64,000 nucleotides of DNA from Selaginella moellendorffii (taxonomy: Eukaryota; Streptophyta; Lycopodiopsida; Selaginellales; Selaginellaceae): contig NW_003314304.1 in the NCBI RefSeq assembly GCF_000143415.4, positions 761,102 to 825,101 of the forward strand, in the 5' to 3' direction. Of this stretch, positions 30,110-41,639 are shown piece after piece. Position 1 is the stretch's first letter. Every line of letters starts with the position of its first letter. Under the pieces are notes generated by a model. The model worked only from the letters and a program-made list of their open reading frames with translations, had not been told where the DNA came from and did not search any database. Made by a program: the position numbers and the translations under genes.

Positions 30110-31008
30110 AAAAATTTAGTTGGGTCTCTGGCTGTGGATTCGAACCTGTGACCTTGTCAATATTTTTCTTTATTCTATATCCGTGACCTTGCCAATAATT
30201 TTCTTTATTTTTGCCGGATATCCGGCCAACAGGTTGCGTTCATTAGTAGCTTCTTAATGTATCTCTAATTTTTAAATGAATCGCAGTCTCGCTCGTGTTC
30301 GCTGCTCACGGACAGCGTAATTTCCGTAGAGAAGTTCCAATTTCTTGCGAAGTGTTCTCTGGAAGCGTTCCAAGTTTCCTAGGAAAAAGGTTATGATTGA
30401 GCATTTACTGCTCTTCAATGCCTGAATCTCGGGTACTGTTCTCAGATCTCTGCTTACCCTGGAGATTTTGCGAGTAAATACTCAACCATCTGTTTAAGAT
30501 CCCCAATCTGCCAGATTTCTGCTAGCAAACACTCTTAAAACTCTCATGTCACCAGCAACTCTTGCAACTTCGCAGCTGTGACGAAGATTAACCTTGACAA
30601 ATGCAAAGAGTTTTTGGCAAAGCTCATCTTGCCAGGAAATCCGAGCTGGATCCGGTAGAAGTTTTCTGAGCGTTTAACGGTGTGCTCCAGGAGACAAAAG
30701 CTGACAAATGTACAAGGAAAAGGCTGTGACGACATTGAAGCGAGACAATTCCATGCCTCAAGAGATTCCTCAATTCAAGCAAAGCGGGCGAAAAATGTCT
30801 AGATAATGCTTGTAGTCTGACAGGACAGTTGAAGAGAAGTACTCAATCGCTGGGTAGCTGCCCTGCAAAATTTCTGCTAGTAAACACTGTTAAAACTCTC
30901 ATGTCACCAGTGCGAAGATCGAGTCCCTCTCATTAGAAACTTTAAAAAACAAAAAGTTTTAGTACTGTGGCGATTCTTTGCCTTATCCCTGGAATGAGGA
31001 CACAAGAG
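30110..31008. repeat. unassigned stretch with a short direct repeat
   Basis: A segment of about 41 bp beginning ATTTCTGCTAG and ending ATGTCACCAG occurs at 30515-30555 and again at 30870-30910 with three mismatches. The flanking sequences are only loosely similar. Nothing else was recognised. Confidence 0.45.
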
Positions 31009-31011
31009 CAG

Positions 31012-31018
31012 TATATAA
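31012..31018 (+). promoter_or_regulatory. TATA box of U1 snRNA-like sequence
   Basis: TATATAA lies 27 bases before the U1-like 5' end, the spacing expected for plant snRNA genes. A clear upstream sequence element (RTCCCACATCG) was not found. Confidence 0.45.
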
Positions 31019-31038
31019 GCCAGGGTCGGAAAGGATAC

Positions 31039-31169
31039 ATACTTACCTGGAGGGTCTTGGTGATCATGAAGGCCAATGGCCTGTTGGCCGGCCTACCATC
31101 TTCCCAAAGTGGAGGAGTGGATGTCGTAATTTGTGGGAGTTGAGGGCTCGCATATGCGTGGCCCTCTCC
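31039..31169 (+). ncRNA. U1 snRNA-like sequence, shortened
   Basis: The 5' end ATACTTACCTGG contains the U1 5'-splice-site pairing sequence. It is followed by a stem-loop 1 region with GATCATGAAGG, matching the U1-70K binding loop (GAUCANGAAGG). Further on are an Sm-like site (TAATTTGTGG) and a terminal GC-rich stem-loop (GAGGGCTCGC...GCGTGGCCCTC) like U1 stem-loop 4. About 30 bases of the usual 160 are missing between stem-loop 1 and the Sm site, and the U1A-binding loop (AUUGCAC) of stem-loop 2 is not visible. It is therefore either a divergent U1 or, more likely, a deleted pseudogene. The TATA position argues that it arose by DNA duplication with its promoter. Confidence 0.65.
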
Positions 31170-31186
31170 AAATTCAAGCTCTTAAG

Positions 31187-31327
31187 ATGGAAACGTTGAT
31201 TTCTGCTAAACAAGAGTTAGAACAGCAACTTGAATCTTTCAATCTTTATGATCTAACAAACAAGTTTTCAAGTCTCTGCGATCCCTTGCTGGAGAAAGTG
31301 AAGGACATATCGTCGTTTTCGATGTAG
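31187..31327 (+). other. short helical ORF, possible exon fragment
   Basis: A 46-residue frame from ATG (METLISAKQELEQQLESFNL) predicts an amphipathic helix. No family was recognised. It begins 17 bases after the U1-like sequence. It could be chance or a relic exon. Confidence 0.2.
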
Positions 31328-31532
31328 CCACCAAAGTCACTGTTCTTGGCTTGCCAGGTGCCTGACTATGAAGAGCACGGTGTCTAGATCGTCCAGTGCT
31401 TATAAGCAAAGCAAAGAACAAGAAATCAAAAGGAGCTTATGTGTGTGAACTAGTGGTGCTCGAATGCTGAATCCTGTGATCCACGCAAGAACTTTGTCAA
31501 TGACATGATAGCAGAGAGTAAGACTTACCTGT

Positions 31533-32610
31533 AGCATGAAATCGACTCTAACATCGGGACTTCCAGACAGCCTTTCCATCACCATACTACCATAGCTTTT
31601 CTTCTCTTTAGTGGGACTCTCCTCATCTACTGCAAGATCATTCGTAACTGTGTTAGAAGCGAATGCCAATGACACAAGAAGCATACATTTTCTATCCGAG
31701 CTTATCTTGAGCTCTGATAGCAAAACTTACAATGCATCCCAATATGTAGAGGCTTGCCTCCTTTGTGGTATGGAATAAACTCCGGCTTCTTGTCGACGAA
31801 ATCCTTTGATATCAGAGGTTCCGCTCTGTAATCACGAAGAAAGGATAGATGTAAATGCTTCTAACACAAAAGTATATTGATACCTGTAAGTGACAGGATC
31901 AAATGGGTGAAATATGCTCATCATTTTCCTGCATGCTGGCACTTCTTCTTTGATGCCTTCATCTTCCCATTACTCATGACCCATTCCTACGCAAATGCAT
32001 TCAATATATGTTGCAACGTCCGTAAATCACACACGTACCCGATTCAAAGTGTACATTTCGGAGCTGAGAAACAATCCCAGTGGTGGTCCAACTGCGAAAA
32101 ACGTGTCCACCTACAAGAAAGAAACTTATCAACAGCAAAGAATCAAGCCACCATGGTGTATCTGAAACAAAAGTTTTGTGTACTGAATTCGAGGGGTATG
32201 GTATTTTCAAGAAGGAGCTCACTCTCCTTGTTTTGTTCCCAATGCTGCATTTGTTCCCAGTGACTTGAGTTCCTTTCTCAAGATCTCAACCTGCAAGCAC
32301 AAGCTAGATCATATAGAAATGCCACAGGAGATCACGTTCTTTTACCTCTGAATGTAATGCCTTGACTCTCTTCGTCTCCATGTCACTATCAGTGTCAGCT
32401 TCTGTAGTTGTACTAGAGTCTGATCCTTCCTTGCTACTGTCTCTTGAATCATGATCCGAGGAGTGACCAGGTTGCTCTGGCTCCGGTGGACAATGAAGCT
32501 CTCAAAACAGCTCTTGTGCAAGTGCAAATTCACCTTGGACCACCATATTACATATAGCAATTGCATCAAAGATATCCCCATATTCCATAAGAAATGCAAG
32601 ATCATTAGGC
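31533..32610 (-). pseudogene. DDHD-domain phospholipase A1 (SGR2-like) pseudogene, 3' part
   Basis: Ordered exon remnants match the C-terminal half of plant SGR2-type phospholipases: LMEYGDIFDAIAIC (about 32580), VEILRKELKSLG (32290), the GxPLGxFL motif block (FFAVGPPLGLFLSSEM, 32090), PACRKMMSIFHPFDPVTYR (31900), FIPYHKGGKPLHIG (31760) and YGSMVMERLSGSPD...VDFMLQ (31560). A TGA replaces a codon inside ALAQELF-ELHCPPEPEQ, the exon after LGTKQGE stops, and the final exon is missing. In plants SGR2 acts at the vacuolar membrane in gravity sensing. The N-terminal half is absent. Confidence 0.75.
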
Positions 32611-32719
32611 ATCTGACCAGCCTTCAGTGTTTTCCACCACACATTCCGAGTTATCAACCATGACATTCTTTCACTTTGCTTCCTTTACCACCTTCATTGC
32701 ATTGCCAAAACTCGCTTTG

Positions 32720-33190
32720 CAACAGTGGTAAAGCATTGACCTGTAACATCACATTCATCTAACAAACAGATGAAACGATTTAGATGGATGAAATTTCATA
32801 ATTAACTACCAATGTAAATCAGCTGGAGGCTTATACTTTCATTTGCTAAGATGCTTATGTAACCTGTTCATTAGTCAAAGAATCCCTTGCCATCTCTATG
32901 ATGATCTTCTTATAGATATTGTTTTTTTTTTTTTTTGTCTTTCTTTTTTGCTCTTGGGGTTAAAGACACTAGAAATTTAACTGCCTTTTCCAGTAAATTA
33001 GAGGTTAAGAATGCATTGATGTGAAGGGTGACAGTTTCTTTTTCCTGATAACTCCAACATTCTGAGAAAAAAAGATTCTTTGAATTTCATGGCAGAAAAA
33101 ACCTGAAATTCATGTTTGCTCAGTGATCGATGGGGTTTAAGCTCATGAAAGAAAGATAAAAAGATGGCCTCTATGCATCAATTCATATCT
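32720..33190. other. no recognised feature
   Basis: AT-rich sequence with a poly-T run near 32925. It follows the 5' side of the phospholipase pseudogene, where its upstream exons would be expected; none were found. Confidence 0.4.
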
Positions 33191-33192
33191 GG

Positions 33193-33480
33193 AAAAAGTT
33201 TGAAGTAGTATTTCAAGTAAGCGGTGGAGTAGCCACTTTCCTTGTCCATCATGAGTCCTCAAAGTTACCACATGCTTGTAGTGGAAGGACACTCCATGGT
33301 TTGTTTGAGTTGTGTGGACTCAAACAAGAAAAACTTACTTGGCACATTGAATAGAGCCTTTTGGATTTTCTGTGTGAACTTTGTAGCTTAATGTCTAGTT
33401 GGAGTAGCTTTTGATTCAAATACTCAATGTGACAGAGCAAAGAGGAATAGAAAAAATGCAAAGCACTCATTTAAATAGCA
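33193..33480 (-). pseudogene. displaced degenerate fragment of PRAF gene (exons 7-8)
   Basis: The stretch TATTTCAAGTAAGCGGTGGAGTAGCC aligns with the exon 8 segment of the PRAF gene at 50193. The later GAGTTGTGTGGACTCAAACAAG matches the exon 8/intron 7 border at 50370, and GTTGGAGTAGCTTTTGATTCAAAT matches exon 7 at 50551. Intermediate parts are lost and many CG-containing positions have become TG or CA. Confidence 0.65.
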
Positions 33481-34052
33481 TGCTTGTACCACCCTAGAAG
33501 GGTCCAATGAACAAACTAGTCACTCAATCCATATGGCATGGAATATCTCTGATCAACACAGCTTTGTCACTCTTTACTTGCCAGTAGTAGCCTCAAGATG
33601 CGAAACAATCATGTGCATGTGACCCAACCTCACAGTGCACTCCAAATGCCAACATAAGATCTCTAAACATGCTCACTCCAAAGTACTCAAGATGCTGAAA
33701 GAAACACATTTACTGTTTAAACAAAAGAACCCATATTCATAGAATAAATATAAACACACTTCAATCCAAGCCACACTCAATACTTGTAAGAAACAAAACT
33801 TCTTTAGTCTAGAGCACACTCCAAGAAACATTGTTATATAGAATCCTTGAGGGGTGGGGGTGAGGCCCAACCTAACCCTCACTCCCTATTGTTTCTTGCT
33901 TTTATTCTCCAACTTTGAGATTCTTGAATGTGTTGAGAAGTGAATCCATGAATATGTAAGGATGAAAATTTAATTAGAGCAGTAAAGTTATACCACACAC
34001 ACTTGTAATTCATGAGCAATGACATGGATTAGGGCTTGTGAGGTGGTAGAGT
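33481..34052. other. no recognised feature
   Basis: Moderately AT-rich sequence between the PRAF fragment and the GRM duplication. Nothing identified. Confidence 0.4.
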
Positions 34053-34745
34053 TAGCTCTTGCGAGCTGGTATGCCAACCATCAGAGACAGTGCTGACTTG
34101 GTTCATTGTTGTGCTGCGAGCAATTCCATTCGATCTGATTGATGGGTTTTTCGTGTCTCTGCCTCTGTTTCAGTACACTACTTGTCGTTGAGCTTGTGGA
34201 GGTCTGAAAAAAAAAAAAAAACCAAAAGATGAAAAAGAAAAACACTGTCAACATTTTTCTGCCTGGTCTCTCCTCAAGTCTCAGTTTTCTGATCGGGCCT
34301 CTCGTCTCCGTTGTTGTCATGGTCACGTATATATACATTATGTAATGTATGTTTTCTTCTTGGTATATATATGGTCATGGTCAAGAGAGTGAGATGAGAG
34401 CTTTTTTGGTGTCCAAACCTTTACCTTGAAAATGAAAGTATCTTTTATAGTATATTCTAGGGTTTTAGGGTTTATTTGAAATTTAGGGCTTCGTTCCCTG
34501 CGGCTGGAGAATCACTCGCCTTCAAGGAGGCGATCCAAGCTGGAGGGACATCTCTAGGGGGCTCCCTTGATCTGAATGCTCTCGGTGGATCCTTGGGTGG
34601 ATCTCTTGGAAAGACAGGAGTGGCACTTGGTGAGCAGCTGAGCACTCAAGTGAAAGGTGGACTCTGTGCCCTGGGTGGAAAGCATTGGAGCAGGGATTAT
34701 CCTTTTTCGATTCAAATCCTCGACATTCGAGAGAAGCGAAAGGAG
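34053..34745 (+). pseudogene. GRM duplicate: zinc-finger 3' flank, promoter and partial body
   Basis: From 34053 the sequence follows 22738 onward (CTCTTGCGAGCTGGTATGCC, then the poly-A tract and TATATATA element). After about 34490 it becomes a GRM-like body in a new combination (ESLAFKEAIQAGGTSLGGSL, then GVALGEQLSTQVKGG). The start ATG and first hydrophobic segment are missing. At about 34707 it runs into TTTTTCGATTCAAATCCTCGAC, a PRAF exon 7 piece, and stops. It is still relatively GC-rich, unlike the copies farther right. Confidence 0.7.
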
Positions 34746-34805
34746 TCAACAGAATAAGCAAGGACCAATGGAAAAGGGCTGCAGAGAGTCAAAACTTTAA
34801 ATAGC

Positions 34806-35048
34806 ATGCTAACAAAGGGGCTACACATAGGGTTACATTTTGAGATGGAGAACACAGGGGCCGGGATCGCGATAAGGGATGGTCTCTATTGTCATGGTAG
34901 AGCGCTGTGTATGGGGTTTGGGATATGTGGCCTTTGTATTGGCATCGGTCTTGCTTGTATTGGCCATGCCATAGGAAAATTTGCCAACAGCGTGGGCAAA
35001 GTTGCTGACTCCATGAGAAAGCTGTTGGAAACTAGTAGTTATTTGTAA
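34806..35048 (+). pseudogene. GRM-like C-terminal fragment with open frame
   Basis: An 80-residue frame from ATG includes the glycine/Ile-rich zipper (GFGICGLCIGIGLACIGHAI) and an amphipathic tail (KFANSVGKVADSMRKLLE). The zipper resembles that of GRM and the tail differs. The degenerate array units at 39.7, 40.2, 41.2 and 49.0 kb align with this fragment and its 3' flank better than with the copy at 23.25 kb, so this looks like the closest surviving relative of the array source. It could be a short gene, but the upstream body is separated from it by about 100 bp of unrelated sequence. Confidence 0.5.
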
Positions 35049-35880
35049 TTCTTATTAAATCTAATTTCCAACAAGTATACGTATTGGAACTTTTAAGTTC
35101 GTTTATAGTGGACAGGATAGGGCGTGTTTGATCTCTAATTCTGTTACAAGTCATTTCCCAGGCACTGCAAGTTGGTTTTAAGGCTTAATTTGTGACTGGA
35201 AAAAAAAGAGTCACATCATGCCTCACTAGTGGGAGGGACGTTCTCTTATTATCAAAGGGTTTCTAAGGTGATCTCAGGTACAGCTGTGTTGAACCTGCAT
35301 GCCACAAAGTTGGACCTTTCCCAAACTTGGGGGGCAGCTGCACACACGTGTGGTTGGTCCATGTACATATACGTGAATATAAAACTTTTCATGTAAAATG
35401 GAAAGTTTTTGTAAGTTATGAATGGATTTTTGTTTTGGTATGGTCATGCATGGTTTTGCATGTTATATATAAAAATCCAGCGTTACATTAGAGAGAGAGA
35501 GAGTGGGGTACATGTGACCATAGCCACATCAGTACCACACAAAACCATGATTTGTGCATAGCATGAATTGCACTCTTGGTCACACTGGCTCAACAAATGA
35601 AGTTTATTTTGCAATCTAATAATTTGTGAATGGATGAGGAAACATTTTTGCTGTGCAAAAACCCATTTTATGCACATTTTTTATGGTGAGCTATGCCCAT
35701 GATCTGCACCAGCTCAACACTATCCCATAGGCAAAGCCCTACAATCGCTTTATGATCAAGTGGTTCCTCAACAAATAAGTAAGTTCTTGCATGGACATGA
35801 TAGAAAGCTACAAAAATAAAAATTTTGCTACATTTATTAGTGTAATTAAACTCTTGCTAAGGTTAAAAGCACCTTTTTGA
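35049..35880. other. AT-rich spacer, no gene recognised
   Basis: Contains a short (GA)n run near 35491 and several TATATA elements. No coding similarity was found. Confidence 0.4.
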
Positions 35881-35883
35881 CAG

Positions 35884-36095
35884 TTTCTTGAGAGAATTGC
35901 TCACCTTCAAGGAGGTAGGGAAAAAAACCCTCATGAATCTTCATAATTCCATGTGTTGTTGAAATAGCTTTTAATTCAAATCCTCAACCTTGTAGAAAAA
36001 TTGTTAATACAAGAACAAAATTTAAGAATGAGGAAAATGAAACAAACAAGAGTGAAGAACTAGAAAATTGCCAATGGAAGAAATCAATTAATCTC
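35884..36095. pseudogene. chimeric fragment: GRM piece joined to PRAF intron/exon piece
   Basis: GAGAATTGCTCACCTTCAAGGAGG (35891) matches the GRM-like body at 34506. From about 35955, TAGCTTTTAATTCAAATCCTCAACC and the following 130 bp, including AAAATTGCCAATGGAAGAAA, match PRAF exon 7 and intron 6 at 50551-50706. Differences are mostly C to T or G to A. Confidence 0.65.
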
Positions 36096-36149
36096 AATCT
36101 TCAGAATGCGGCAATCCCATCCAATGTGTCTATAATAGATTGGCAAGTG

Positions 36150-36545
36150 ATTCATTTATTTTTTCTATTGGTTCTCACTGTAACCGTGTGGCTCAGTTTT
36201 TTGACTGTCTGTTGGTTGTGTATATATACATGACGATAAATATACGTTTTCCTTATGTTTTTTTAAATCTCTCTCGATAAGAACAATAAAATATTGATAT
36301 ATTCTTTCAAAGATTTTACTTTTAAAGTTTAACCCATTGCTTGTGTGTTTTTGAAAAAAAAAATGGTTTCTTCTTTTGGGATCGCAACCGCAATAGCAAC
36401 CAGAGTTGTCATTGGTGGTGTGGCGTTGTTTTGTGGCACGGATGCAAATTTGAAATGGGGATAGCTTTCTTCTAAAGGCTAAATTTCTAGGACATTTTTT
36501 GTACGAAAGTCCCAAAAATTTCTCAAGCAATAAATGTTGTTTTTT
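36150..36545 (+). pseudogene. degenerate GRM copy: promoter plus 5' end
   Basis: The TATATATACA element, TATTCTTTCAA and a following ATG at 36363 correspond to the GRM promoter and start. The first codons read MVSSFGIATAIATRVVIGGV, parallel to MVSAVRLAGAVATGVVIGGV of the intact gene. The frame is lost within 35 codons, just before the assembly gap. Confidence 0.7.
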
Positions 36546-36765
36546 NNNNNNNNNNNNNNNNNNNNNNNNNNNNNNNNNNNNNNNNNNNNNNNNNNNNNNN
36601 NNNNNNNNNNNNNNNNNNNNNNNNNNNNNNNNNNNNNNNNNNNNNNNNNNNNNNNNNNNNNNNNNNNNNNNNNNNNNNNNNNNNNNNNNNNNNNNNNNNN
36701 NNNNNNNNNNNNNNNNNNNNNNNNNNNNNNNNNNNNNNNNNNNNNNNNNNNNNNNNNNNNNNNNN
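36546..36765. other. assembly gap (220 N)
   Basis: A run of N inside the degenerate array. Its true length is uncertain. Confidence 0.99.
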
Positions 36766-36911
36766 CTAGTAAATAAAATTTTATAAATATTTTAAAGGTT
36801 ATAATGCTCAGAATTTGTGTTTAGCATGGATAGGTAGACTATCTCTCTATATAGGAAAAATTCTAATATTATTTACTTTTTGTATAGGTGACTCCATAAA
36901 TATAAGTCTAC

Positions 36912-38700
36912 AGATCTTTTTATAGGGGATAAGGCTAAATTTATTATTTATCATATTATATTTTAACCACCTCACACAAATTCTTAAAATATTTACTAAG
37001 TTATGCAATCCTTGACTTAATTATTGAAATGTTTTTACCTCCTATACAATTAAAAAAATGTTTGTTTTTCACACAAAATAATCCATTCTAAATTTGCAAC
37101 GAGAATTGTTATATGTTCATCAAAACTAAATTCAAAAAAGGGGGTGAAACTCGTAGGAAATCCTTATACCTCAAAGAGACCATTAATTATTTTGTGTGAA
37201 AAAAAACATGAATTTGATGTTTTGCATCGATTCTTTTTATATTGTTAATGTCATAAATTTTTTTTATAAATAATACTAACAAAGCTGTAGTTTTCTTGGA
37301 AATCATTATATTTAATTTTCAACAATGTAATTTAATAGTAGAGATCCTTTTTGTAAAGATATGGACAAATTTGTTATTAGTTATATCATGTTCTAACTGT
37401 CTTGCATAAATTGACTGTTTGTTGGTTGTGTATATATACATGACGATAAATATATGTTTTCCTTATGTTTTTTTAAATCTCTCTCGATAAGAACAATAAA
37501 ATATTGATATTTCTTTCAAAGATTTTACTTTTAAAGTTTAACTCATTGTTTGTGTATTTTTGAAAAAAAAAAAATGGTTTCTTCTTTCGGGATCGCAACC
37601 GCAATAGCAACCAAAGTTGTCATTGTCAGAGTTTTTTATAGGGGATAAGGCTAAATTTGTTATTTATCATATTATATTTTAACCACCTCACACAAATCTT
37701 AAAATATTTACTAAGTTATGCAATCCTTGACTTAATTATTGAAATGTTTTTACCTCCTATACAATTATAAAAATGTTTGTTTTTCACACAAAATAATCCA
37801 TTCTAAATTTGCAACGAGAATTGTTATATGTTCATCAACACTAAATTCAAAAAAAAGGGTGAAACTCGTAGGAAATCCTTATACCTCAAAGATACCATTA
37901 ATTATTTTGTGTGAAAAAAAACATGAATTTGATGTTTTGCATCGATTCTTTTTATATTGTTAATGTCATAAAAAATTTTTATAAATAATACTAACAAAGC
38001 TGTAGTTTTTTCTTGGAAATCATTATATTTAATTTTCAACAATGTGATTTAATAGTAGAGATCCTTTTTGTAAAGATATGGACAAATTTGTTATTAGTTA
38101 TATCATATTCTAACTGTCTTGCATAAATTGACTGTTTGTTGGTTGTGTATATATATATGACGATAAATATACGTTTTCCTTATGTTTTTTTAAATTTTTT
38201 TTAAAAATGGTTTCTTCTTTCGGGATCGCAACCGCAATAGCAACCAAAGTTGTCATTGTCAGATCTTTTTATAGGGGATAAGGCTAAATTTGTTATTTAT
38301 CATATTATATTTTAACCACCTCACACAAATTCTTAAAATATTTACTAAGTTATGTAATCCTTGACTTAATTATTGAAATGTTTTTACCTCCTATACAATT
38401 ATAAAAATGTTTGTTTTTCACACAAAATAATCCATTCTAAATTTGCAACGAGAATTGTTATATGTTCATCAACACTAAATTCAAAAAAGAGGGTGAAACT
38501 CGTAGGAAATCCTTATACCTCAAAGATACCATTAATTATTTTGTGTGAAAAAAAACATGAATTTGATGTTTTGCATCGATTCTTTTTATATTGTTAATGT
38601 CATAAAAGTTTTTATTAAATAATACTAACAAAGCTGTAGTTTTCTTGGAAATCATTATATTTAATTTTCATCATGTTCTTACTGTCTTGCATAAATTCTT
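36912..38700 (+). repeat. three tandem degenerate GRM units, highly similar to each other
   Basis: A unit starting near TATAGGGGATAAGGCTAAAT recurs at 36921, 37637 and 38270 (offsets 716 and 633 bp). Each unit contains a degenerate GRM body. Units 1 and 2 also include a copy of the GRM promoter and start (MVSSFGIATAIATKVVIV at about 37574 and 38207). The third offset is shorter because about 80 bp of promoter is deleted near 38190. Units 2 and 3 share an identical 74-codon open stretch, so the tandem duplication is much younger than the decay of the ancestral unit. Confidence 0.8.
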
Positions 38701-41460
38701 AAAAAAATTACGAAGTTATGCAACCTTTGACATAATTAATAAAGTAATTTTTTATAATTATCTCTCTAAAAATCTTTATATCTAATAAATGTTTAATAAA
38801 AAAAATTATCATTAAATTTTTTTTATTTACCATGCAATTTAAAAAAGTTTACTCAATTTACTCAAGTTTTCCCTTTTTTTGGGGATTCTCTTTGTGAATT
38901 CATTTTTTTCTGTGGATTGAGCAATAATTTCCTCTATCTTTAGTGGAATAATATGCATACTTTAAAATATAATTTAGGAAATCCTTAGACATCAAAAAGA
39001 TTATCAATAATTTTATGTGAAAAAAAGTATGAATTTGATGTTTAGGATTGATTATTTTTATATTGCTAATATCATAAAAAAATTTTACAAATAATGTTGG
39101 AAAAGCTGTAGCTTTTTTAAAAATCATTATATTTAATTTTTCAACAATATGATGTAATAGTGAAAATCCTTTTTGTAAAAGATATGGCTAAATTTGTTAT
39201 TAGTCATATCACAGTCTAACTACCTTGCATAAATTCTTAAACTATTTACCAAGTTATACAACCTTTGACATAATTAATATTATAATATTTATAAATCTCT
39301 TTTTCTTAAAATCTTTATACCTAATAAAGGTTTTAATAAAAAAATTATCATTAAAACTTTTCTATTTACCATACAATTCAAATAATTGATAGAAATGATA
39401 TTGCAACAATAATTGTCATGCGTTTTTATCAACACCAATGTTAAAGAAGGGGGTGAAGCTTTAAGAAAATCCTTGGACTTCAAAGATGCCATGGCAATAA
39501 TAGGGAAGTCACCTAATGTAATTATTTTTGATAATTACATAATAATTTATTTTAATACAAATGATATTACAACAGGAATTGTTATGTGTTGTCATTAGCA
39601 TCAAGTTTAAGAAAAAAGGGGTTATGGTCTTAGAAAATCTCTACACTTCAAAGATGTCATAGATTATTTTGTATGAAAAAACAAATATGAACTTGGGTTT
39701 GGAATATGTTTGGCATTAGTTTTGTTTATATTTTTAATATTGTAAAAACGTTTATTAAATAATGTTGGAAAAACTAATGACTTTAACTTTCTTAGAAATC
39801 ATTATATTTAATTTTTCAACAATATCATATGATAGTGATGATCCTTTTTGTTGAGGATAAAGCTAGATTTATTTTTAGTTATCTCATATTTTAATCACTT
39901 CACAAAAATTCTTAAAATATTTACTAAGCTATACAACCCTCAACTTAATTAATTATTATCTCTCTTAAATATTTATATTTAATAAATTTTTTAATGGGAA
40001 AACAAAATCATCATTGAAATTTTTCTACCTACAATATAATTCAAAAAATATTTAGTTTTCACACAAAATAATCCATTGTATAATGTAAACGGCATTGCAT
40101 TGTAATGAGAATTCATATGTTGTCATTGGCAGCAAATTGAAAGAAAGAGGTGAAGCTTTTCTAAAATCTTTAGAACTCAAAGCTATCATGGATTATATTG
40201 TGTGAGAAATAAATATAAACTTAGGTGTGGAATATATTTAGCATCAATTTTACTTATATTACTAATGTCATAAAAAACTTTAACAAATAATATTGGAAAA
40301 ATTGATGACTTTAGTTTTATTTTAAATCATTATTTAGTTTTCTTACAATATGATATGATAGTGGAGATCCTTTATGGGGCTGATAGTGCTAAATTTGTTA
40401 TTAGTCATGTTATATTCTAAATGCTTTTCATAAATGTTTAAAATATTTATTAAGTTATGTAACTCTTGACTTTAATGATGTAATATTTATATTTCTCTCT
40501 TTTGAAATCTTTATACCTAATAAATTTTTTACTAAAACAAAAATCATCATTAAAATTTTTCCACCTCTGATGTAATTCAAAGAATTTTTTTTTTCACATA
40601 AAATAATCCATTTTATGATGCAAATGACATTGTAACAAAAATTGTTATGTGTTGTTATCAATACGAAATTCAAGAAAAAGAGTAAAACTTTTAAAAAATC
40701 CTTAGACCTCAAAAAAGATATGGGAGAAAATAAGAAGTTATATGATGTAAATGCTTTTGATAAATCTATTAAAGTGAAACTATGGTATTAGTATTGAATC
40801 AAGCCTTAAAGGAGAAGTGTCTACCCATAGTGTGGACATTAAGAAAGGTTAAGTTAGCATTAGCATTAGGATTGACATTATTGACATAGGCATAAGAATT
40901 AAACTCACTTTTTATGGTTTTTCCTTTTTTATTTCTTTTGTTGATATATTTTTCTTACAAGGAAAGTAGATTAAGGAAGGAGGGCTAATTGTCTTTTGAT
41001 TGATTTTTCTTTTGCTCAAGTTTTTCTTATTATTTCAGATGTTTTTTTGAGAATTCATAGACTAAACAACAAATTTCTTCTTTTTAAGATAGAATAACAA
41101 ATATACTTTCGGATAGAATCATCATTATTAAAGAGTTCAAGTTTTGTTTAGAAAGTAAAAATGTTTGAATGCCACAATCTCAAATATATACTAGAGGGAG
41201 AGCATGAATTTGAGTTTGGAATATATTTGGCATTAGTATTGTTTATATTTGTAATTTGATAAAAAAAATTTATGAATAATGTTGGCAAAGTTGGTAACTT
41301 TAGTCTTTTGAAAATCATTATATATAATTTTTTCAACAATATGATGTAATAGTGAAGATATTTTCTATATAGAATATAGTATGTATGCCTTTTAAAGCTA
41401 AATTTATGATTAGTCATATCATATCTTAATTAAATCTTGTAAATTTAAAAATATTTACTA
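38700..41460 (+). repeat. further degenerate GRM units, very AT-rich
   Basis: Roughly 600-bp units follow with recurring landmarks: ATTGTTATGTG...TTCAAG, AAATCCTTAGACCTCAAA (from the KSLDLKD segment), TTTGGAATATGTTTGGCATTAG (from the GFGICG zipper) and TTTTCAACAATATGAT (3' flank). The unit at 39413-39520 still reads KEGGEALRKSLDFKDAMAII, which makes the origin clear. No unit is open over its full length. Confidence 0.75.
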
Positions 41461-41639
41461 AGTTATATGGACCCCAACCCAATTAATGATGTAATATTTG
41501 TAATTCTCTATTTTAAAATCTTTATACCTAGTAAATTTTTTGATGGAAAAAAATTCATTCTTAAAATTTTTTACCTACTATAAAATTTAAAAAATGTTTA
41601 TTTTTCTCAATATATTACATAAAATATCCGTTCAACTCA

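Noticed and set aside
30130-30160. GGTTCGAATCC on the minus strand, like the B box / T-arm of a tRNA
   Set aside because: The flanking bases do not form a 5-bp T stem, and no acceptor, D or anticodon arm could be fitted. At most a SINE-like trace.
37739-38597. Two identical 74-codon frames that could be taken for a conserved small gene
   Set aside because: They lie inside recently duplicated degenerate GRM units, so identity reflects duplication age and not selection.
36912-38700. Regular tandem repeats considered as a CRISPR-like or centromeric satellite array
   Set aside because: The unit is 600-700 bp, only three close copies exist, the genome is eukaryotic, and the unit derives from a gene.
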